From: Nesterenkonia sphaerica
Lineage (GTDB): Bacteria; Actinomycetota; Actinomycetes; Actinomycetales; Micrococcaceae
DNA length: 64,000 nucleotides
Reading direction: 5' to 3'
Assembly (NCBI RefSeq): GCF_005771565.1
Contig: NZ_VAWA01000003.1
Coordinates: 62,001 to 126,000 of the forward strand
In this document: piece by piece, positions 17,598 to 26,417 of the stretch
Layout of the letters: each line of letters starts with the position of its first letter
Numbering within the stretch: the stretch's first letter is position 1
Program-made: the position numbers and the translations under genes
The notes under the pieces: generated by a model
Database searches by the model: none
What the model saw: the letters and a program-made list of their open reading frames with translations, nothing else
Told to the model about the DNA's origin: nothing

Positions 17598-18917
17598 TCA
17601 TGCGGTCTTGGCCAAACCCTGCTCCAGGTCGGCGAGGATGTCGTCGATGTGCTCCAGCCCCACGGAGAGCCGCACCAGGCCGGGTTTGACGCCCGCGGCG
17701 CGTTGGTCGGCTTCGTTGAGCTGACGGTGTGTGGTGGAGGCGGGGTGGATGGCCAGGGAGCGCACGTCACCGACGTTCGCCACCAGGGAGTGCAGCTCCA
17801 ATGCGTCCACCAGCGCCCGGCCGGCCTCAGCGCCGCCGTGGACGTCAAAGGACAGCACCGCGCCGACGCCCTGGGGCAGGTACTTCTTGCCGCGTTCGTA
17901 GCACGGGCTGGAGGGCAGGCCCGAGTAGAACACTCTGCGCACCGCTGGGTGTTCCTCCAGGTACTGGGCGACCCTCTCGGCGTTGGCCACGTGGCGCTCC
18001 ACCCGCAGGCTCAGCGTCTCGAGCCCCAGATTGATCTCGAAGGCGTTGTGCGGTGAGAGCGCCGGGCCCATGTCGCGCAGCAGCTGGACCCGCGCCTTGA
18101 GGATGTAGGACATGTTCACCCCGAACAGGCCACCGGGTCCGAGGTCCCGGCCGAAGACCAGCCCGTGGTAGCTCTCATCCGGCTGGCTGAAGCCGGGAAA
18201 ACGGTCCGGGTAGGAGCCGTAGTCGAAGTTGCCGGAGTCGACGATGACCCCGGCGATCGCCGTGCCGTGGCCGCCGAGGAACTTGGTTGCCGAGTGGACC
18301 ACCACATCGGCTCCGAATTCGATCGGCCGCAGCAGGTAGGGGGTGGGCAGCGTGTTGTCGACGATCAGCGGAGCGCCGAACTCGCGGGCGATCTCTGTCA
18401 CTGCGGCGAAGTCGAGCACGTCCCCGCGGGGATTGGCCACACTTTCGGCGAAGAAGGCCACGGTGTTGTCTCTGATTTCGGCCCGCCAGGACTCCGGGTC
18501 GTCGGGATCGGCCACAAAACTGACCTCGATGCCGAACTTGGGCAGCGTGTGCTTGAACAGGTTCTGGGTGCCGCCGTAGAGCGAGGGCGAGGCGACGATG
18601 TGGCTTCCGGACTGGGCGACGTTCAGCAGCGCCAGTGTGGTAGCGGCCTGGCCGGAGCCCACCGCGAGCGCGCCGACGCCGCCTTCCAGCGAGGCGATCT
18701 TGTTCTCCACAGCTTCCACGGTGGGATTGGTCAGCCGGGAGTAGATGGGGCCGAGCTCCTCGAGCCCGAACCGTTTGGCGGCGGCCTCCGTGCTGGGGAA
18801 GACGAAACTGGTGCTCTGCTGGATGGGCAGCGCCCGGGCCCCTGACCCTGGGTCGGGTTCCACTCCTGCGTGAATCTGCCGGGTTTCGAATCTCGGTGGG
18901 CTGTTGGTGTCTGTCAC
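17598..18917 (-). CDS. metY: O-acetylhomoserine aminocarboxypropyltransferase (sulfhydrylase)
   Basis: The 439-residue PLP enzyme makes homocysteine from O-acetylhomoserine and sulfide. It belongs to the Cys/Met metabolism family: [21 protein letters not shown] near residue 60, the PLP-phosphate and stacking region [16 protein letters not shown], and the Schiff-base lysine in [15 protein letters not shown]. Length near 440 is typical for MetY rather than the 380-residue MetB. The GTG at 18917 has GGAG nine bases upstream. That site can pair with the 3' side of the hairpin at 18942-18967, so translation is probably under control of the SAM-IV riboswitch upstream. Confidence 0.93.
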   Translation of the reverse strand: MTDTNSPPRFETRQIHAGVEPDPGSGARALPIQQSTSFVFPSTEAAAKRFGLEELGPIYSRLTNPTVEAVENKIASLEGGVGALAVGSGQAATTLALLNVAQSGSHIVASPSLYGGTQNLFKHTLPKFGIEVSFVADPDDPESWRAEIRDNTVAFFAESVANPRGDVLDFAAVTEIAREFGAPLIVDNTLPTPYLLRPIEFGADVVVHSATKFLGGHGTAIAGVIVDSGNFDYGSYPDRFPGFSQPDESYHGLVFGRDLGPGGLFGVNMSYILKARVQLLRDMGPALSPHNAFEINLGLETLSLRVERHVANAERVAQYLEEHPAVRRVFYSGLPSSPCYERGKKYLPQGVGAVLSFDVHGGAEAGRALVDALELHSLVANVGDVRSLAIHPASTTHRQLNEADQRAAGVKPGLVRLSVGLEHIDDILADLEQGLAKTA

Positions 18918-18920
18918 TGA

Positions 18921-18967
18921 TGGAACTCCAAAGGTCGTCTAGACCTGCACTGGAGTCCAGTCAGGTC
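18921..18967 (-). promoter_or_regulatory. Hairpin with competing Shine-Dalgarno pairing (riboswitch expression platform)
   Basis: In the metY leader, GACCTGACTGG pairs with CCAGTGCAGGTC (18967-18942) to form a strong stem with one bulged G. The loop and 3' arm contain GGACTCCA (18958-18951), which is complementary, with one bulge, to TGGAGTTCC (18929-18921), the metY Shine-Dalgarno region. The two pairings exclude each other, as expected for a translational on/off switch. The pairing is seen in sequence; the switching is inference. Confidence 0.55.
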
Positions 18968-19085
18968 CGCGCTTGCCGGGCGGGGTGTTCCGTCCGGCCA
19001 GGTCCTCACCCGGGGCACCCCACCGCGAACTGGAGGGTTGCCGGCCACTAAACCGGGGTTTTGCAGTGGCACTCTTGACCTAGGT
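18968..19085 (-). ncRNA. SAM-IV riboswitch
   Basis: The minus strand carries the SAM-IV pattern: AGGTCAAGAGTGCCACTGC opens helix P1 and P2, TTTAGTGGCCGGCAACCCTCC contains the conserved GCCGGCAACC block, and GCGGTGGGGTGCCCCGGGTGA leads to GGACCT, which closes P1. P1 pairs 19081-19077 with 19004-19000. Downstream, GCCGG...CCGGC (about 18998-18970) fits the extra 3' helix of this class. It precedes metY and metX, the usual location for SAM-IV in Actinobacteria, and should repress methionine synthesis when S-adenosylmethionine is high. The exact 3' boundary is approximate. Confidence 0.85.
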
Positions 19086-19243
19086 CATAAGTCTGCGGAA
19101 AGTCCCTGGGCGGCGCAAGTCGCCGCACAACATTCCGTCATATGGGACGCATCGGCATTCCGCGGCCCCTCAGGCCGGCCGCCGGCCCCGGCAGGTCCTC
19201 TCCCGCCCCCCCTTAGGCCTCTCCGGCCTCTCCGCGGCACACA

Positions 19244-19304
19244 GCGTCTCTGAATGTGGGGAATGGGGGCCGATTCAGCGGCAGTTTCCCACATCCAGAG
19301 ACGC
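19244..19304. repeat. 61-bp inverted-repeat element
   Basis: Twenty-base arms, 19244-19263 (begins GCGTCTCTG) and 19285-19304 (ends CAGAGACGC), match at 18 of 20 positions around a 21-base loop that itself contains GCCG...CGGC. It lies in the 465-base gene-free stretch between metY and gluQ, 80 bases after the gluQ stop. It may be a terminator for gluQ or a short mobile repeat. The rest of the stretch (19086-19243, 19305-19382) is very G+C-rich and shows nothing else I can name. Confidence 0.5.
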
Positions 19305-19382
19305 GCTCCGGGAGAAGAGCGGCGGAGAGCGGCGGACAGGGGCGGGTCAGGAGAGGTCTGGAGGTAGGACCGGCCACGGGGG

Positions 19383-20288
19383 TCAATCCGGATCCGGCGT
19401 CCGCCACGTCCACGGGGTGCGGGGCAGCCGGTCGGGGTCGAAGTGCTGCACCGCCTGATCCAGCGGCCCGGGCGGGAGCTGGAGCGAGGCCAACAGGGTG
19501 TCGCGCACCAGCTCCTGCGTCACACCCTGGTCCCGCAACTGCGCCAGAGTCACTGCGCCATCACGCTTGGCCAAGCGCCTCCCGGCCTGGTTGACCACCA
19601 GCGGAACATGCGCGTACTCCACCGCCGCGGCAGCGGCGTCCCCGTAGAGCAGACCGCGCAGATACTGCTGCCGGGGTGCAGAGTCTGCGAGGTCATCAGC
19701 CCGGACCACCTGGTCAACTCCGGTGAGCTGGTCGTCGACGACCACCGCCAGGTTGTACGCGGCAGCACCGTCATTGCGCACCAGCACGAAATCGTCCACC
19801 GGCGCGGAGACCGCACCCAACAGCCGGTCGTCAATAGTGCTGCGCGAGCCATCAGTGCGCAGCCGCAGCGCCCCGGGCCGCTGGGTTCGACGCCGCTTCC
19901 GCTGCTGCTCGCTCAACGAGCGGCAGGTGCCCGGGTAGGCCCCCGGTGGAGCGTGCGGCGCCCGGGTGGCCTCTTGGATCTCCCGCCTGCTGCAGTAGCA
20001 CTCGTAGACGAGGCCGCGTGCGGCAAGGGTGGCGACGGCGTCGTCGTAGACAGCTTTGCGGTGCGACTGGAAGACCGGCTCGGCCTCGAAGGTGACCCCG
20101 AGGGCGTGCAAGTCGGCGCGCTGGCGCTGGGCGGATCCCTCCACAGTGCGCCCGGCGTCGAGATCCTCGTAACGCAGCAGCAGCGGCCTGCCGGAGGCCC
20201 GGGCGAACAGCCAGGCCAGCATTGCGGTGCGCAGGTTCCCCACGTGCAGGTCGCCGGACGGGCTGGGAGCGTATCGACCGGCAGGCAT
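19383..20288 (-). CDS. gluQ: Glutamyl-Q tRNA(Asp) synthetase
   Basis: The 301-residue protein is a truncated GluRS-like enzyme that attaches glutamate to queuosine-34 of tRNA-Asp. It has the HIGH-like motif in APSPSGDLHVGN (residues 7-18), a zinc-site CYCSR with a later Cys in PGTCRSL, and the KMSKS-like AKRDGA near the C-terminus. It lacks the anticodon-binding domain of full GluRS, as the family does. The ATG at 20288 follows a TAGCAT -10 by seven bases and has no Shine-Dalgarno, so the transcript is probably leaderless. The upstream SDR gene on the same strand ends 14 bases before. Confidence 0.93.
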   Translation of the reverse strand: MPAGRYAPSPSGDLHVGNLRTAMLAWLFARASGRPLLLRYEDLDAGRTVEGSAQRQRADLHALGVTFEAEPVFQSHRKAVYDDAVATLAARGLVYECYCSRREIQEATRAPHAPPGAYPGTCRSLSEQQRKRRRTQRPGALRLRTDGSRSTIDDRLLGAVSAPVDDFVLVRNDGAAAYNLAVVVDDQLTGVDQVVRADDLADSAPRQQYLRGLLYGDAAAAAVEYAHVPLVVNQAGRRLAKRDGAVTLAQLRDQGVTQELVRDTLLASLQLPPGPLDQAVQHFDPDRLPRTPWTWRTPDPD

Positions 20289-20295
20289 GAGCTAC

Positions 20296-20301
20296 ATGCT
20301 A
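20296..20301 (-). promoter_or_regulatory. Leaderless -10 of gluQ
   Basis: The minus strand reads TAGCAT, seven bases before the gluQ ATG. It sits between the stop of the SDR gene and gluQ, so gluQ can be transcribed independently. Confidence 0.45.
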
Positions 20302-20302
20302 G

Positions 20303-21100
20303 TCACTGGGGCTCCAGGCGGACCGCGCCGTCGAGCCGGATGGTCTCCCCGTTGAGCATGGGATTGGCGATGATCTGCATCACCAGCTGGGCGTAGTCCG
20401 CGGGTTGGCCGAGCCGGGGCGGGTGCAGCGTCTTGGCGCGCAGGGACTCCCGGGCCGCCTCCGGCAGACCAGCCATCATGGGAGTTTCGAACAGACCTGG
20501 GGCGATGGTGACCACCCGTACGGCATGCCGGGCGAGTTCGCGAGCGGCTGGGAGGGTGAGGGAAGCGACCGCGCCCTTGGACGCAGAGTAGGCGATCTGG
20601 CCGATCTGGCCGTCGAAAGCTGCCACGGAGGCAGTATTGACCAGCACACCCCGGTCTCCGTTGACGGGTTCATTGTGCTGCATGGCCGCTGCGGCGGCGG
20701 TCATGAGGTTCACGGTGCCGCCAGTGTTGATCGCCATCACCTTCATGAACTGTTCGGCCGGCAGGGTGCCGCGGCGTCCGAGCAATTTCCCGGGGGTGGC
20801 AACGCCGGCGCAGCTGACAGCCACGCGCAGCGGAGCCTTGGCCGTGGCCGTTGTCACCGCTTCGATGCTGGTATGCGGGTCGGTGACGTCGCCGGGGTGA
20901 AAGTGCGCGGCACCGCCGAGGGCGGCCACCGCCTCGGCACGGTCGGCGCTGCCGTCTGCATCCGGGAGGTCGACCACCACCACCTCAGCGCCCGCGCTGA
21001 TCAGCGCCCGGGCGGTAGCGTAGCCGAGGCCAGAAGCCCCACCGGTGACGACTGCGCTGGAGGCGGAGAGGTCGAGGCCCGGGGCCCAGGCGTGGCTCAT
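20303..21100 (-). CDS. SDR-family 3-hydroxyacyl-CoA dehydrogenase (HSD10-like)
   Basis: The 265-residue short-chain dehydrogenase has the NAD-binding TGGASGLG motif (residues 19-26), the catalytic Ser in [11 protein letters not shown] and the Tyr-Lys pair in AYSASKGAV. The overall pattern ([39 protein letters not shown]) fits type-2 3-hydroxyacyl-CoA dehydrogenases, which act on 2-methyl-3-hydroxybutyryl-CoA in isoleucine breakdown or on straight-chain 3-hydroxyacyl-CoA. Its start overlaps the thiolase stop by four bases, and a dehydrogenase plus thiolase pair makes sense as consecutive steps of beta-oxidation. The exact acyl substrate is inferred only from the mms genes next door. Confidence 0.85.
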   Translation of the reverse strand: MSHAWAPGLDLSASSAVVTGGASGLGYATARALISAGAEVVVVDLPDADGSADRAEAVAALGGAAHFHPGDVTDPHTSIEAVTTATAKAPLRVAVSCAGVATPGKLLGRRGTLPAEQFMKVMAINTGGTVNLMTAAAAAMQHNEPVNGDRGVLVNTASVAAFDGQIGQIAYSASKGAVASLTLPAARELARHAVRVVTIAPGLFETPMMAGLPEAARESLRAKTLHPPRLGQPADYAQLVMQIIANPMLNGETIRLDGAVRLEPQ

Positions 21101-22284
21101 GAGTTCACGTGCAGAATCAGGGCGTCACCCTGTCCGCCGCCGCCGCAGAGTGCGGCCGCACCCGTGCCCCCGCCACGGCGTCCCAGTTCGAGGGCCAGGT
21201 GCAGCACCAGGCGCGCCCCGGACATGCCCACCGGGTGGCCCAGGGCGATCGCGCCGCCGTTGACATTGACCTTCTCCGCATTGATGCCGAGCTGGCGCAC
21301 CGAAGCGGCCGAGACTGCGGCGAACGCCTCGTTGATCTCGATGAGATCCAAATCTTGGGCGGCCACACCGGCCTTGCTGCAGGCCGCTTCGATGGCGCGG
21401 GCCGGCTGCAGCTGCAGGCTGGAGTCGGGGCCTGCGACCATGCCGTGGGCACCGATCTCGGCAATCCACTCCAGGCCCAGCTCCTGGGCCTTCTGCTTGG
21501 ACATGATCACCATGGCGCACGCCCCGTCGGAGATCTGGGAGGCGGACCCGGCGGTGAGCGTGCCCTCCCTGCTGAAGGCCGGGCGCAGCGCGCCGAGAGC
21601 CTCCGCTGTGACGTCTGGACGGACACCCTCATCGGTGTCGACCACCCGATCCGCGCCTTTGCGCTGCGGGATGCTGACCGGAACGATCTCCTCCGCGAAG
21701 ATGCCCTGCTCAGCCGCAGCGGCGGCCCGGTGATGGGAGGCCGCGGCGATCTGGTCCTGCTCTTCACGGCTGACTTTGACCTCGTCGACGTTGCAGGACT
21801 CGGTCAGTGCGCCCATGGACTGCTGCGTGGCCTGATCGAAGAGAGCGTCGTGGCCCATGGAGTCCACGACGGTGGCGTCACCGTACTTGATGCCGGTGCG
21901 GGACTGCGGCAGCAGGTGCGGAGCCTGAGACATGGACTCCATTCCCCCGGCGATGAGCACCTCGCACTCTCCAGCACGGATCATCTGATCAGCGGTGGCC
22001 ACCGCGTTGAGACCGGAGAGGCAGACCTTATTGATGGTGATGGACGGTACGGCAGCAGGAATCCCGGCCGCCAATGCAGCGGTGCGGGCGGGGTTCTGAC
22101 CGGCACCGGCCTGGATGACCTGACCCATGATCACGTAATCGACCGCGTCGGCGCTGAGCCCGGCGCGTTCCAAGGCGCCCCGGATGGCGACGCCGCCCAA
22201 CTGGGCTGCCGATCGGGAGGACAACCCGCCCAGCAGCTTTCCCATCGGGGTGCGTGCACCGGCAATGATCACTGATTCCGCCAT
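21097..22284 (-). CDS. Thiolase (acetyl-CoA C-acetyl/acyltransferase)
   Basis: The 395-residue thiolase cleaves 3-oxoacyl-CoA with CoA (or condenses acetyl-CoA). The nucleophilic cysteine is in [11 protein letters not shown] (near residue 88), the conserved NEAFAAV and [16 protein letters not shown] blocks carry the histidine, and CGGGGQGDA holds the second cysteine. Length is typical. GAGG lies about six bases before the ATG at 22284. It is followed, with a 4-base overlap, by the SDR dehydrogenase, and is divergent from mmsA across a 102-base region with a shared palindrome. Confidence 0.93.
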   Translation of the reverse strand: MAESVIIAGARTPMGKLLGGLSSRSAAQLGGVAIRGALERAGLSADAVDYVIMGQVIQAGAGQNPARTAALAAGIPAAVPSITINKVCLSGLNAVATADQMIRAGECEVLIAGGMESMSQAPHLLPQSRTGIKYGDATVVDSMGHDALFDQATQQSMGALTESCNVDEVKVSREEQDQIAAASHHRAAAAAEQGIFAEEIVPVSIPQRKGADRVVDTDEGVRPDVTAEALGALRPAFSREGTLTAGSASQISDGACAMVIMSKQKAQELGLEWIAEIGAHGMVAGPDSSLQLQPARAIEAACSKAGVAAQDLDLIEINEAFAAVSAASVRQLGINAEKVNVNGGAIALGHPVGMSGARLVLHLALELGRRGGGTGAAALCGGGGQGDALILHVNS

Positions 22285-22309
22285 GACACCTCACTGTGTG
22301 TAGCAATTA

Positions 22310-22339
22310 GTTGCACGTCCAACGACTCGAGCCTAGGCT
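22310..22339 (+). promoter_or_regulatory. mmsA promoter with palindromic operator
   Basis: A TTGCAC -35 (22311-22316), a 17-base spacer and a TAGGCT -10 (22334-22339) point to a start near 22346, giving mmsA a 40-base leader. The -35 lies inside the imperfect palindrome GTTGCACGTCCAAC (22310-22323, 12 of 14 symmetric). The opposite strand reads TTGGAC there, a possible -35 for the divergent thiolase. The regulator is unknown. Confidence 0.5.
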
Positions 22340-22386
22340 AGCACATGAGAGTTAGATCACTTTCAGTGCGCGAAGGAGCCCCCAAC

Positions 22387-23883
22387 ATGCCCGACCTGTC
22401 CCATTTTATCCACGGCGAGCATGTCAGAGGCACCTCCGGCCGCTTCCGGGAAGTCTTCAACCCCGTACTTGGTGAAGTCTCTGCCCATGTGCCGCTGGCC
22501 ACGAGCATTGAGGTCGGGCAGGCAGTGGACTCGGCGCAGGAGGCTTTTGCCGAATGGTCCGCTCTGAACCCGCAGCGGCGGGGACGCATCCTGCTGAAAT
22601 GGGTCGATCTGATCCAGGCTCACCGCGACGAACTCGCCGAGACCCTTTCCAACGAGCACGGCAAGACTTTCGACGACGCCAAGGGTGACATTCAGCGCGG
22701 CGTCGAGGTCGTGGAGTTCGGTGCCGGCGCCCCGCATCTGCTCAAAGGCGAGTTCTCCCAGGATGTCGCCACCGGGGTCGATGTGCACAGTCTGCGGCAG
22801 CCGCTGGGCGTCGTTGCCGGGATCACCCCCTTCAACTTCCCGGCCATGATCCCACTGTGGAAGGCCGGTGTGGCGCTGGCCGCCGGGAACACCTTTGTCC
22901 TGAAACCCTCCGAACGCGACCCCTCCGTGCCACTGCGCCTGGCGGAATTGGCGCTGGAGGCCGGGATGCCTCCGGGGACACTGAACGTCATCAACGGAGA
23001 CAAGGAGTCCGTCGACGCGCTCATCGCTGACCCCCGCGTCAAGGCCATCGGGTTCGTCGGCTCCACACCGATTGCACAGTCGCTCTACGCAGCAGCGGCC
23101 GCGCAGGGCAAGCGCGCCCAATGCTTCGGCGGCGCCAAGAACCACATGGTGATCATGCCCGATGCTGACTTGGACCAAGCCGCCGATGCCCTCATCGGGG
23201 CCGGCTTCGGCTCCGCCGGGGAACGGTGTATGGCCATCTCTGTCGCAGTACCGGTGGGCGAGGCCACGGCCGAGGCCCTGCGTGAGAAGCTCGTAGAACG
23301 CATCAGCACCCTCACTGTAGGGCCCTCGCTCGACCCAGGCAGCGACTTCGGACCTGTGGTCGGTGCCGATGCGAAGAAGCGGATCGAAGATTACATCAGC
23401 ATCGGCGTGGAGGAAGGCGCAGAGCTGGTCACTGACGGCCGCGGCGTGGAAGTCGACGGCTATCCGGACGGATTCTGGGTCGGTGCCACACTTTTCGACC
23501 GCGTCACCCCGAAGATGCGGATCTACCGCGAGGAGATCTTCGGGCCGGTGCTGAGCATTGTGAGGGCTGCTGACTACGAGGAGGCGCTGCGGCTTCCCAC
23601 GGAGCATGAATACGGCAACGGGGTCGCGATCTTCACCCGGGACGGCGACACCGCCCGGGACTTCACTGCCCGCGTTGAGGTGGGAATGGTGGGGGTCAAT
23701 GTCCCGATTCCCGTACCCATCGCCTACTACACCTTCGGCGGGTGGAAGGGATCCGGGTTCGGGGACCTCAATCAGCACGGCACAGACGGGCTGAAGTTCT
23801 ACACCAAGACTAAGACTGTGAGTACCCGCTGGCCGTCAGGGACCAAGGAAGGTGCCAGCTTCGTGATGCCGGAGGGCAGCTGA
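22387..23883 (+). CDS. mmsA: Methylmalonate-semialdehyde dehydrogenase (CoA-acylating)
   Basis: The 498-residue aldehyde dehydrogenase converts methylmalonate semialdehyde to propionyl-CoA (or malonate semialdehyde to acetyl-CoA) in valine and related catabolism. It has the family features GVVAGITPFNFPAMIPLW, GFVGSTPIAQSLY and the catalytic cysteine in AGERCMAISVAV. The Glu general base of ordinary ALDHs is replaced by FGGAKNHMV, as in MMSDH. AAGGAG eight bases before the ATG at 22387 sets the start; an ATG at 22345 would add 14 residues but coincides with the predicted transcription start. It leads the unit mmsA-mmsB-enoyl-CoA hydratase. Confidence 0.95.
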   Translation: MPDLSHFIHGEHVRGTSGRFREVFNPVLGEVSAHVPLATSIEVGQAVDSAQEAFAEWSALNPQRRGRILLKWVDLIQAHRDELAETLSNEHGKTFDDAKGDIQRGVEVVEFGAGAPHLLKGEFSQDVATGVDVHSLRQPLGVVAGITPFNFPAMIPLWKAGVALAAGNTFVLKPSERDPSVPLRLAELALEAGMPPGTLNVINGDKESVDALIADPRVKAIGFVGSTPIAQSLYAAAAAQGKRAQCFGGAKNHMVIMPDADLDQAADALIGAGFGSAGERCMAISVAVPVGEATAEALREKLVERISTLTVGPSLDPGSDFGPVVGADAKKRIEDYISIGVEEGAELVTDGRGVEVDGYPDGFWVGATLFDRVTPKMRIYREEIFGPVLSIVRAADYEEALRLPTEHEYGNGVAIFTRDGDTARDFTARVEVGMVGVNVPIPVPIAYYTFGGWKGSGFGDLNQHGTDGLKFYTKTKTVSTRWPSGTKEGASFVMPEGS

Positions 23884-23941
23884 GCGTCCCGCCCCACCGG
23901 TACGGCCCCCTTATCCACGCAGCCCACCAGGAGATCACCTC

Positions 23942-24883
23942 ATGAGCACCACAGCAGAGAATCCGCACCCGTTGCCCAGCACCGCATTCATCGGCCTAGG
24001 ACACATGGGCGGCCCCATGGCCGCCAACCTCGTTAAGGCCGGAGTCCAGGTGTGGGGCTTCGACGTGGTCCCCGAGGCGATGAACGCCGCACGCCGCAAT
24101 GGCGTCAACGTGGTCTCCGACCCGCTGGACGCGGTCGCGCAGGCGCAGGTGGTGCTCACCATGCTGCCTTCCGGTCAACATGTGCTGTCCGCCTATGAGC
24201 AGTCCCCCGGACTGCTCTCCGCTGCGCAACCGGGAACGATCTTCTTGGACTGCTCCACCATCAATATCTCCGAGGCGCAGCAGGCGGCAGCGCTGGCCCA
24301 GCAGGCGGGCTTCCGGGCCGCTGATGCCCCCGTCTCCGGCGGAGTGGTGGGCGCCGAGGCCGGCACGCTGGCCTTCATGGTCGGAGCGGACTCCGAGGTC
24401 TTTGACCAGGTGCACCCGCTGTTGGACATCATGGGCGCACGGGTGGTCCACTGCGGAGACAACGGACTGGGCCAGGCGGCGAAGATCTGCAACAACATGA
24501 TCCTGGGCATCACCCAGATTGCCGTGGCGGAAGCCTTCGTGCTGGCCGAACAGCTGGGGCTGAGCGACCAGGCGCTCTACGACGTCGTCTCCCGAGCCTC
24601 GGGTCAATGCTGGGCACTGACCACCAACTGTCCGGTCCCGGGCCCGGTCCCCACCTCGCCGGCCAACCGGGACTACACCCCAGGGTTCGCCGGTGCTCTC
24701 ATGGCCAAGGACCTGGGGCTGGCCACCAACGCACTGGATGAGCAGGGAGTCGACGCGAAACTCGGGCGCCTGGCCGCAGCGATCTATGAGGACTTTGCCG
24801 CCGGCGACGGCGCGGGAAAGGACTTCTCCGCGATCATCAACACTATCCGTGACAATTCGACACCCAAAGGAGTACAGGAATGA
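23942..24883 (+). CDS. mmsB: 3-Hydroxyisobutyrate dehydrogenase
   Basis: The 313-residue enzyme oxidises 3-hydroxyisobutyrate to methylmalonate semialdehyde, the substrate of MmsA. Its N-terminus has the dinucleotide loop [19 protein letters not shown], followed by [16 protein letters not shown] (substrate site) and the catalytic lysine in [12 protein letters not shown]. The last third shows the expected [18 protein letters not shown] block. It starts 58 bases after mmsA and ends with a 4-base overlap with the next gene, so the three form an operon. Confidence 0.95.
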   Translation: MSTTAENPHPLPSTAFIGLGHMGGPMAANLVKAGVQVWGFDVVPEAMNAARRNGVNVVSDPLDAVAQAQVVLTMLPSGQHVLSAYEQSPGLLSAAQPGTIFLDCSTINISEAQQAAALAQQAGFRAADAPVSGGVVGAEAGTLAFMVGADSEVFDQVHPLLDIMGARVVHCGDNGLGQAAKICNNMILGITQIAVAEAFVLAEQLGLSDQALYDVVSRASGQCWALTTNCPVPGPVPTSPANRDYTPGFAGALMAKDLGLATNALDEQGVDAKLGRLAAAIYEDFAAGDGAGKDFSAIINTIRDNSTPKGVQE

Positions 24884-25656
24884 GCGAATCCTCGACCATC
24901 GTGGTCTCCACTGAAGGCAGAGTCGGCAGAATCCAACTCAATCGGCCCAAGGCGCTGAACGCACTGAACCAGCAGCTGATGGAGGAAGTGGTTTCGGCGG
25001 CAGTCACCTTCGATTCCGATCCCGGGGTCGGCGCGATTCTGCTCCTGGGTTCGGACAAGGCCTTCGCCGCTGGTGCGGACATCAAGGAAATGGCGCAGCA
25101 GGATTATCCCGAGATGTACGCTGCCGACTGGTTCCGCCGATGGGAGGACCTGGCTCAGCTGCGCACTCCGATTGTGGCTGCGGTCAAAGGCTATGCCCTG
25201 GGCGGCGGATGCGAACTGGCAATGATGGCCGATGTGATCGTCGCTGGCGAAAGCGCCACATTCGGGCAGCCCGAAATCAACCTGGGCGTCATCCCGGGGA
25301 TGGGAGGCTCTCAGCGCCTGACTCGCTCCGTGGGCAAGGCTAAGGCCATGGACATGGTGCTCACCGGCCGGCATATCGGCGCCGACGAGGCTGAACGGAT
25401 CGGCCTGGTCTCCCGCGTGGTGCCGGATGACCAGGCCACAAGCACAGCTGAGGAGGTCGCGGAGCTGATCGCGACCAAGTCCAAGCCAGCTGCGCAGATG
25501 GCTAAGGAGGCGGTGGCAGCCTCGTTCGAGACGACGCTGCAGCAGGGGCTGCGTCTGGAGCGCCGGCTCTTTCACTCGCTGTTCGCACTGGCGGACCAGG
25601 CAGAGGGCATGAGCGCATTCGCGGAAAAGCGCGGCCCGGAATGGCGGCACCGCTGA
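24880..25656 (+). CDS. Enoyl-CoA hydratase
   Basis: The 258-residue crotonase-fold protein hydrates 2-enoyl-CoA to 3-hydroxyacyl-CoA. Oxyanion-hole residues lie in [12 protein letters not shown] and [14 protein letters not shown]; the two catalytic glutamates are present in GGGCELAMM and in [15 protein letters not shown], as in true hydratases. In this operon it could act in valine breakdown (methacrylyl-CoA hydration). A 3-hydroxyisobutyryl-CoA hydrolase was not found in the window. Start overlaps the mmsB stop by four bases. Confidence 0.9.
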   Translation: MSESSTIVVSTEGRVGRIQLNRPKALNALNQQLMEEVVSAAVTFDSDPGVGAILLLGSDKAFAAGADIKEMAQQDYPEMYAADWFRRWEDLAQLRTPIVAAVKGYALGGGCELAMMADVIVAGESATFGQPEINLGVIPGMGGSQRLTRSVGKAKAMDMVLTGRHIGADEAERIGLVSRVVPDDQATSTAEEVAELIATKSKPAAQMAKEAVAASFETTLQQGLRLERRLFHSLFALADQAEGMSAFAEKRGPEWRHR

Positions 25657-25665
25657 AGCTGCTGA

Positions 25666-26172
25666 TCAGCGGGTGAAGTCCCCGGCGCGTTCGCGGAAGT
25701 TCGCGAGAATCCGGTTCAAGTCCTCGATCTCCTCGGGGGTGAAGCCCGTCTGCTCGAAAAGCTCCGCGTTAAGCACTTCGGTGGCCTGCTCAGCGGTCCG
25801 CTTGCCCTCCGGGGTGAGGACCAGGAGTATCGCCCGGCGGTCGGAGTCATGAGGCTGTCGCTCCACCAGGCCCGCAGCCTCCAGCCGGTCCACTGCGTTG
25901 GTGATGGAGGTGGGGTGCACCTGGAGCAGCCGGCTGGCTTTGTTCATGGGCATGCGTTTCTCGCGTGAGAAGCTCAGCAGCGAAATGACCTCATACCGGG
26001 CAAAGGTCAGATCGAAGGGCTTCAGGATCTCCTGAGCCCGGCCCAGCAGGATCTGCTGGGTGCGCATGATGGCCGTCACAGTTGCCGCTGGGGCCGCCGC
26101 CGAGACCCACCCGTGCCGGCGCCAATTCTTCTGGACCTCGGCGATCGGGTCTTTGGCCATCGGGGGGTGCAT
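25666..26172 (-). CDS. MarR-family transcriptional regulator
   Basis: The 168-residue regulator has a MarR winged helix: FDLTFARYEVISLLSFS, then the recognition region MNKASRLLQVHPTSITNAVDRLE, and the wing RQPHDSDRRAILLVLTPEG. The family binds short palindromes and usually releases them on binding small aromatic or acyl-CoA ligands. AAGGAG lies eight bases before the ATG at 26172. It is convergent with the hydratase gene (10 bases apart) and divergent from the acyl-CoA dehydrogenase gene, whose promoter it may control. Ligand and targets are unknown. Confidence 0.88.
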   Translation of the reverse strand: MHPPMAKDPIAEVQKNWRRHGWVSAAAPAATVTAIMRTQQILLGRAQEILKPFDLTFARYEVISLLSFSREKRMPMNKASRLLQVHPTSITNAVDRLEAAGLVERQPHDSDRRAILLVLTPEGKRTAEQATEVLNAELFEQTGFTPEEIEDLNRILANFRERAGDFTR

Positions 26173-26305
26173 CTGCAGAGCTCCTTATCGGGCGGAAGGG
26201 TGGAACCCATTCTATGGACTTCTCTGAGCACCCGGTCCACCACACGTCCACACACCTGAGCCAGCTGCAGCAGTCTGTGTCCCACGCCAGGACTGCGACA
26301 GCAGG

Positions 26306-26321
26306 TGTGATACTGGTCACC
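26306..26321. promoter_or_regulatory. CRP/GlxR-like box upstream of the acyl-CoA dehydrogenase gene
   Basis: TGTGATACTGGTCACC matches the TGTGA-n6-TCACA consensus at 9 of 10 positions. It lies just upstream of TATACT (26328) and TATAGT (26343) hexamers that could serve as -10 elements. Confidence 0.5.
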
Positions 26322-26327
26322 ATCGAA

Positions 26328-26351
26328 TATACTTGGAAGTCCTATAGTTGG
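26328..26351 (+). promoter_or_regulatory. Direct repeat at the acyl-CoA dehydrogenase promoter
   Basis: TATACTTGG (26328-26336) and TATAGTTGG (26343-26351) repeat with a 15-base period. Each contains a possible -10 hexamer. They may be binding sites for the divergent MarR regulator, but no second example is present to support this. Confidence 0.35.
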
Positions 26352-26417
26352 TAACCCCCAAAACGCGGCATCGCTCGGGACCTCACCCATGGTCCCGAGC
26401 GAGAACGGAGACCTGTG

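Noticed and set aside
17585-17848. N-terminal extension of metX into metY
   Set aside because: It would overlap most of the metY C-terminus in another frame and matches no MetX homologue N-terminus; the GTG at 17584 is better.
22363-23778. Long open frame antisense to mmsA (minus strand)
   Set aside because: It mirrors the third-position G+C bias of mmsA, has no recognisable domain and no start signal; a shadow.
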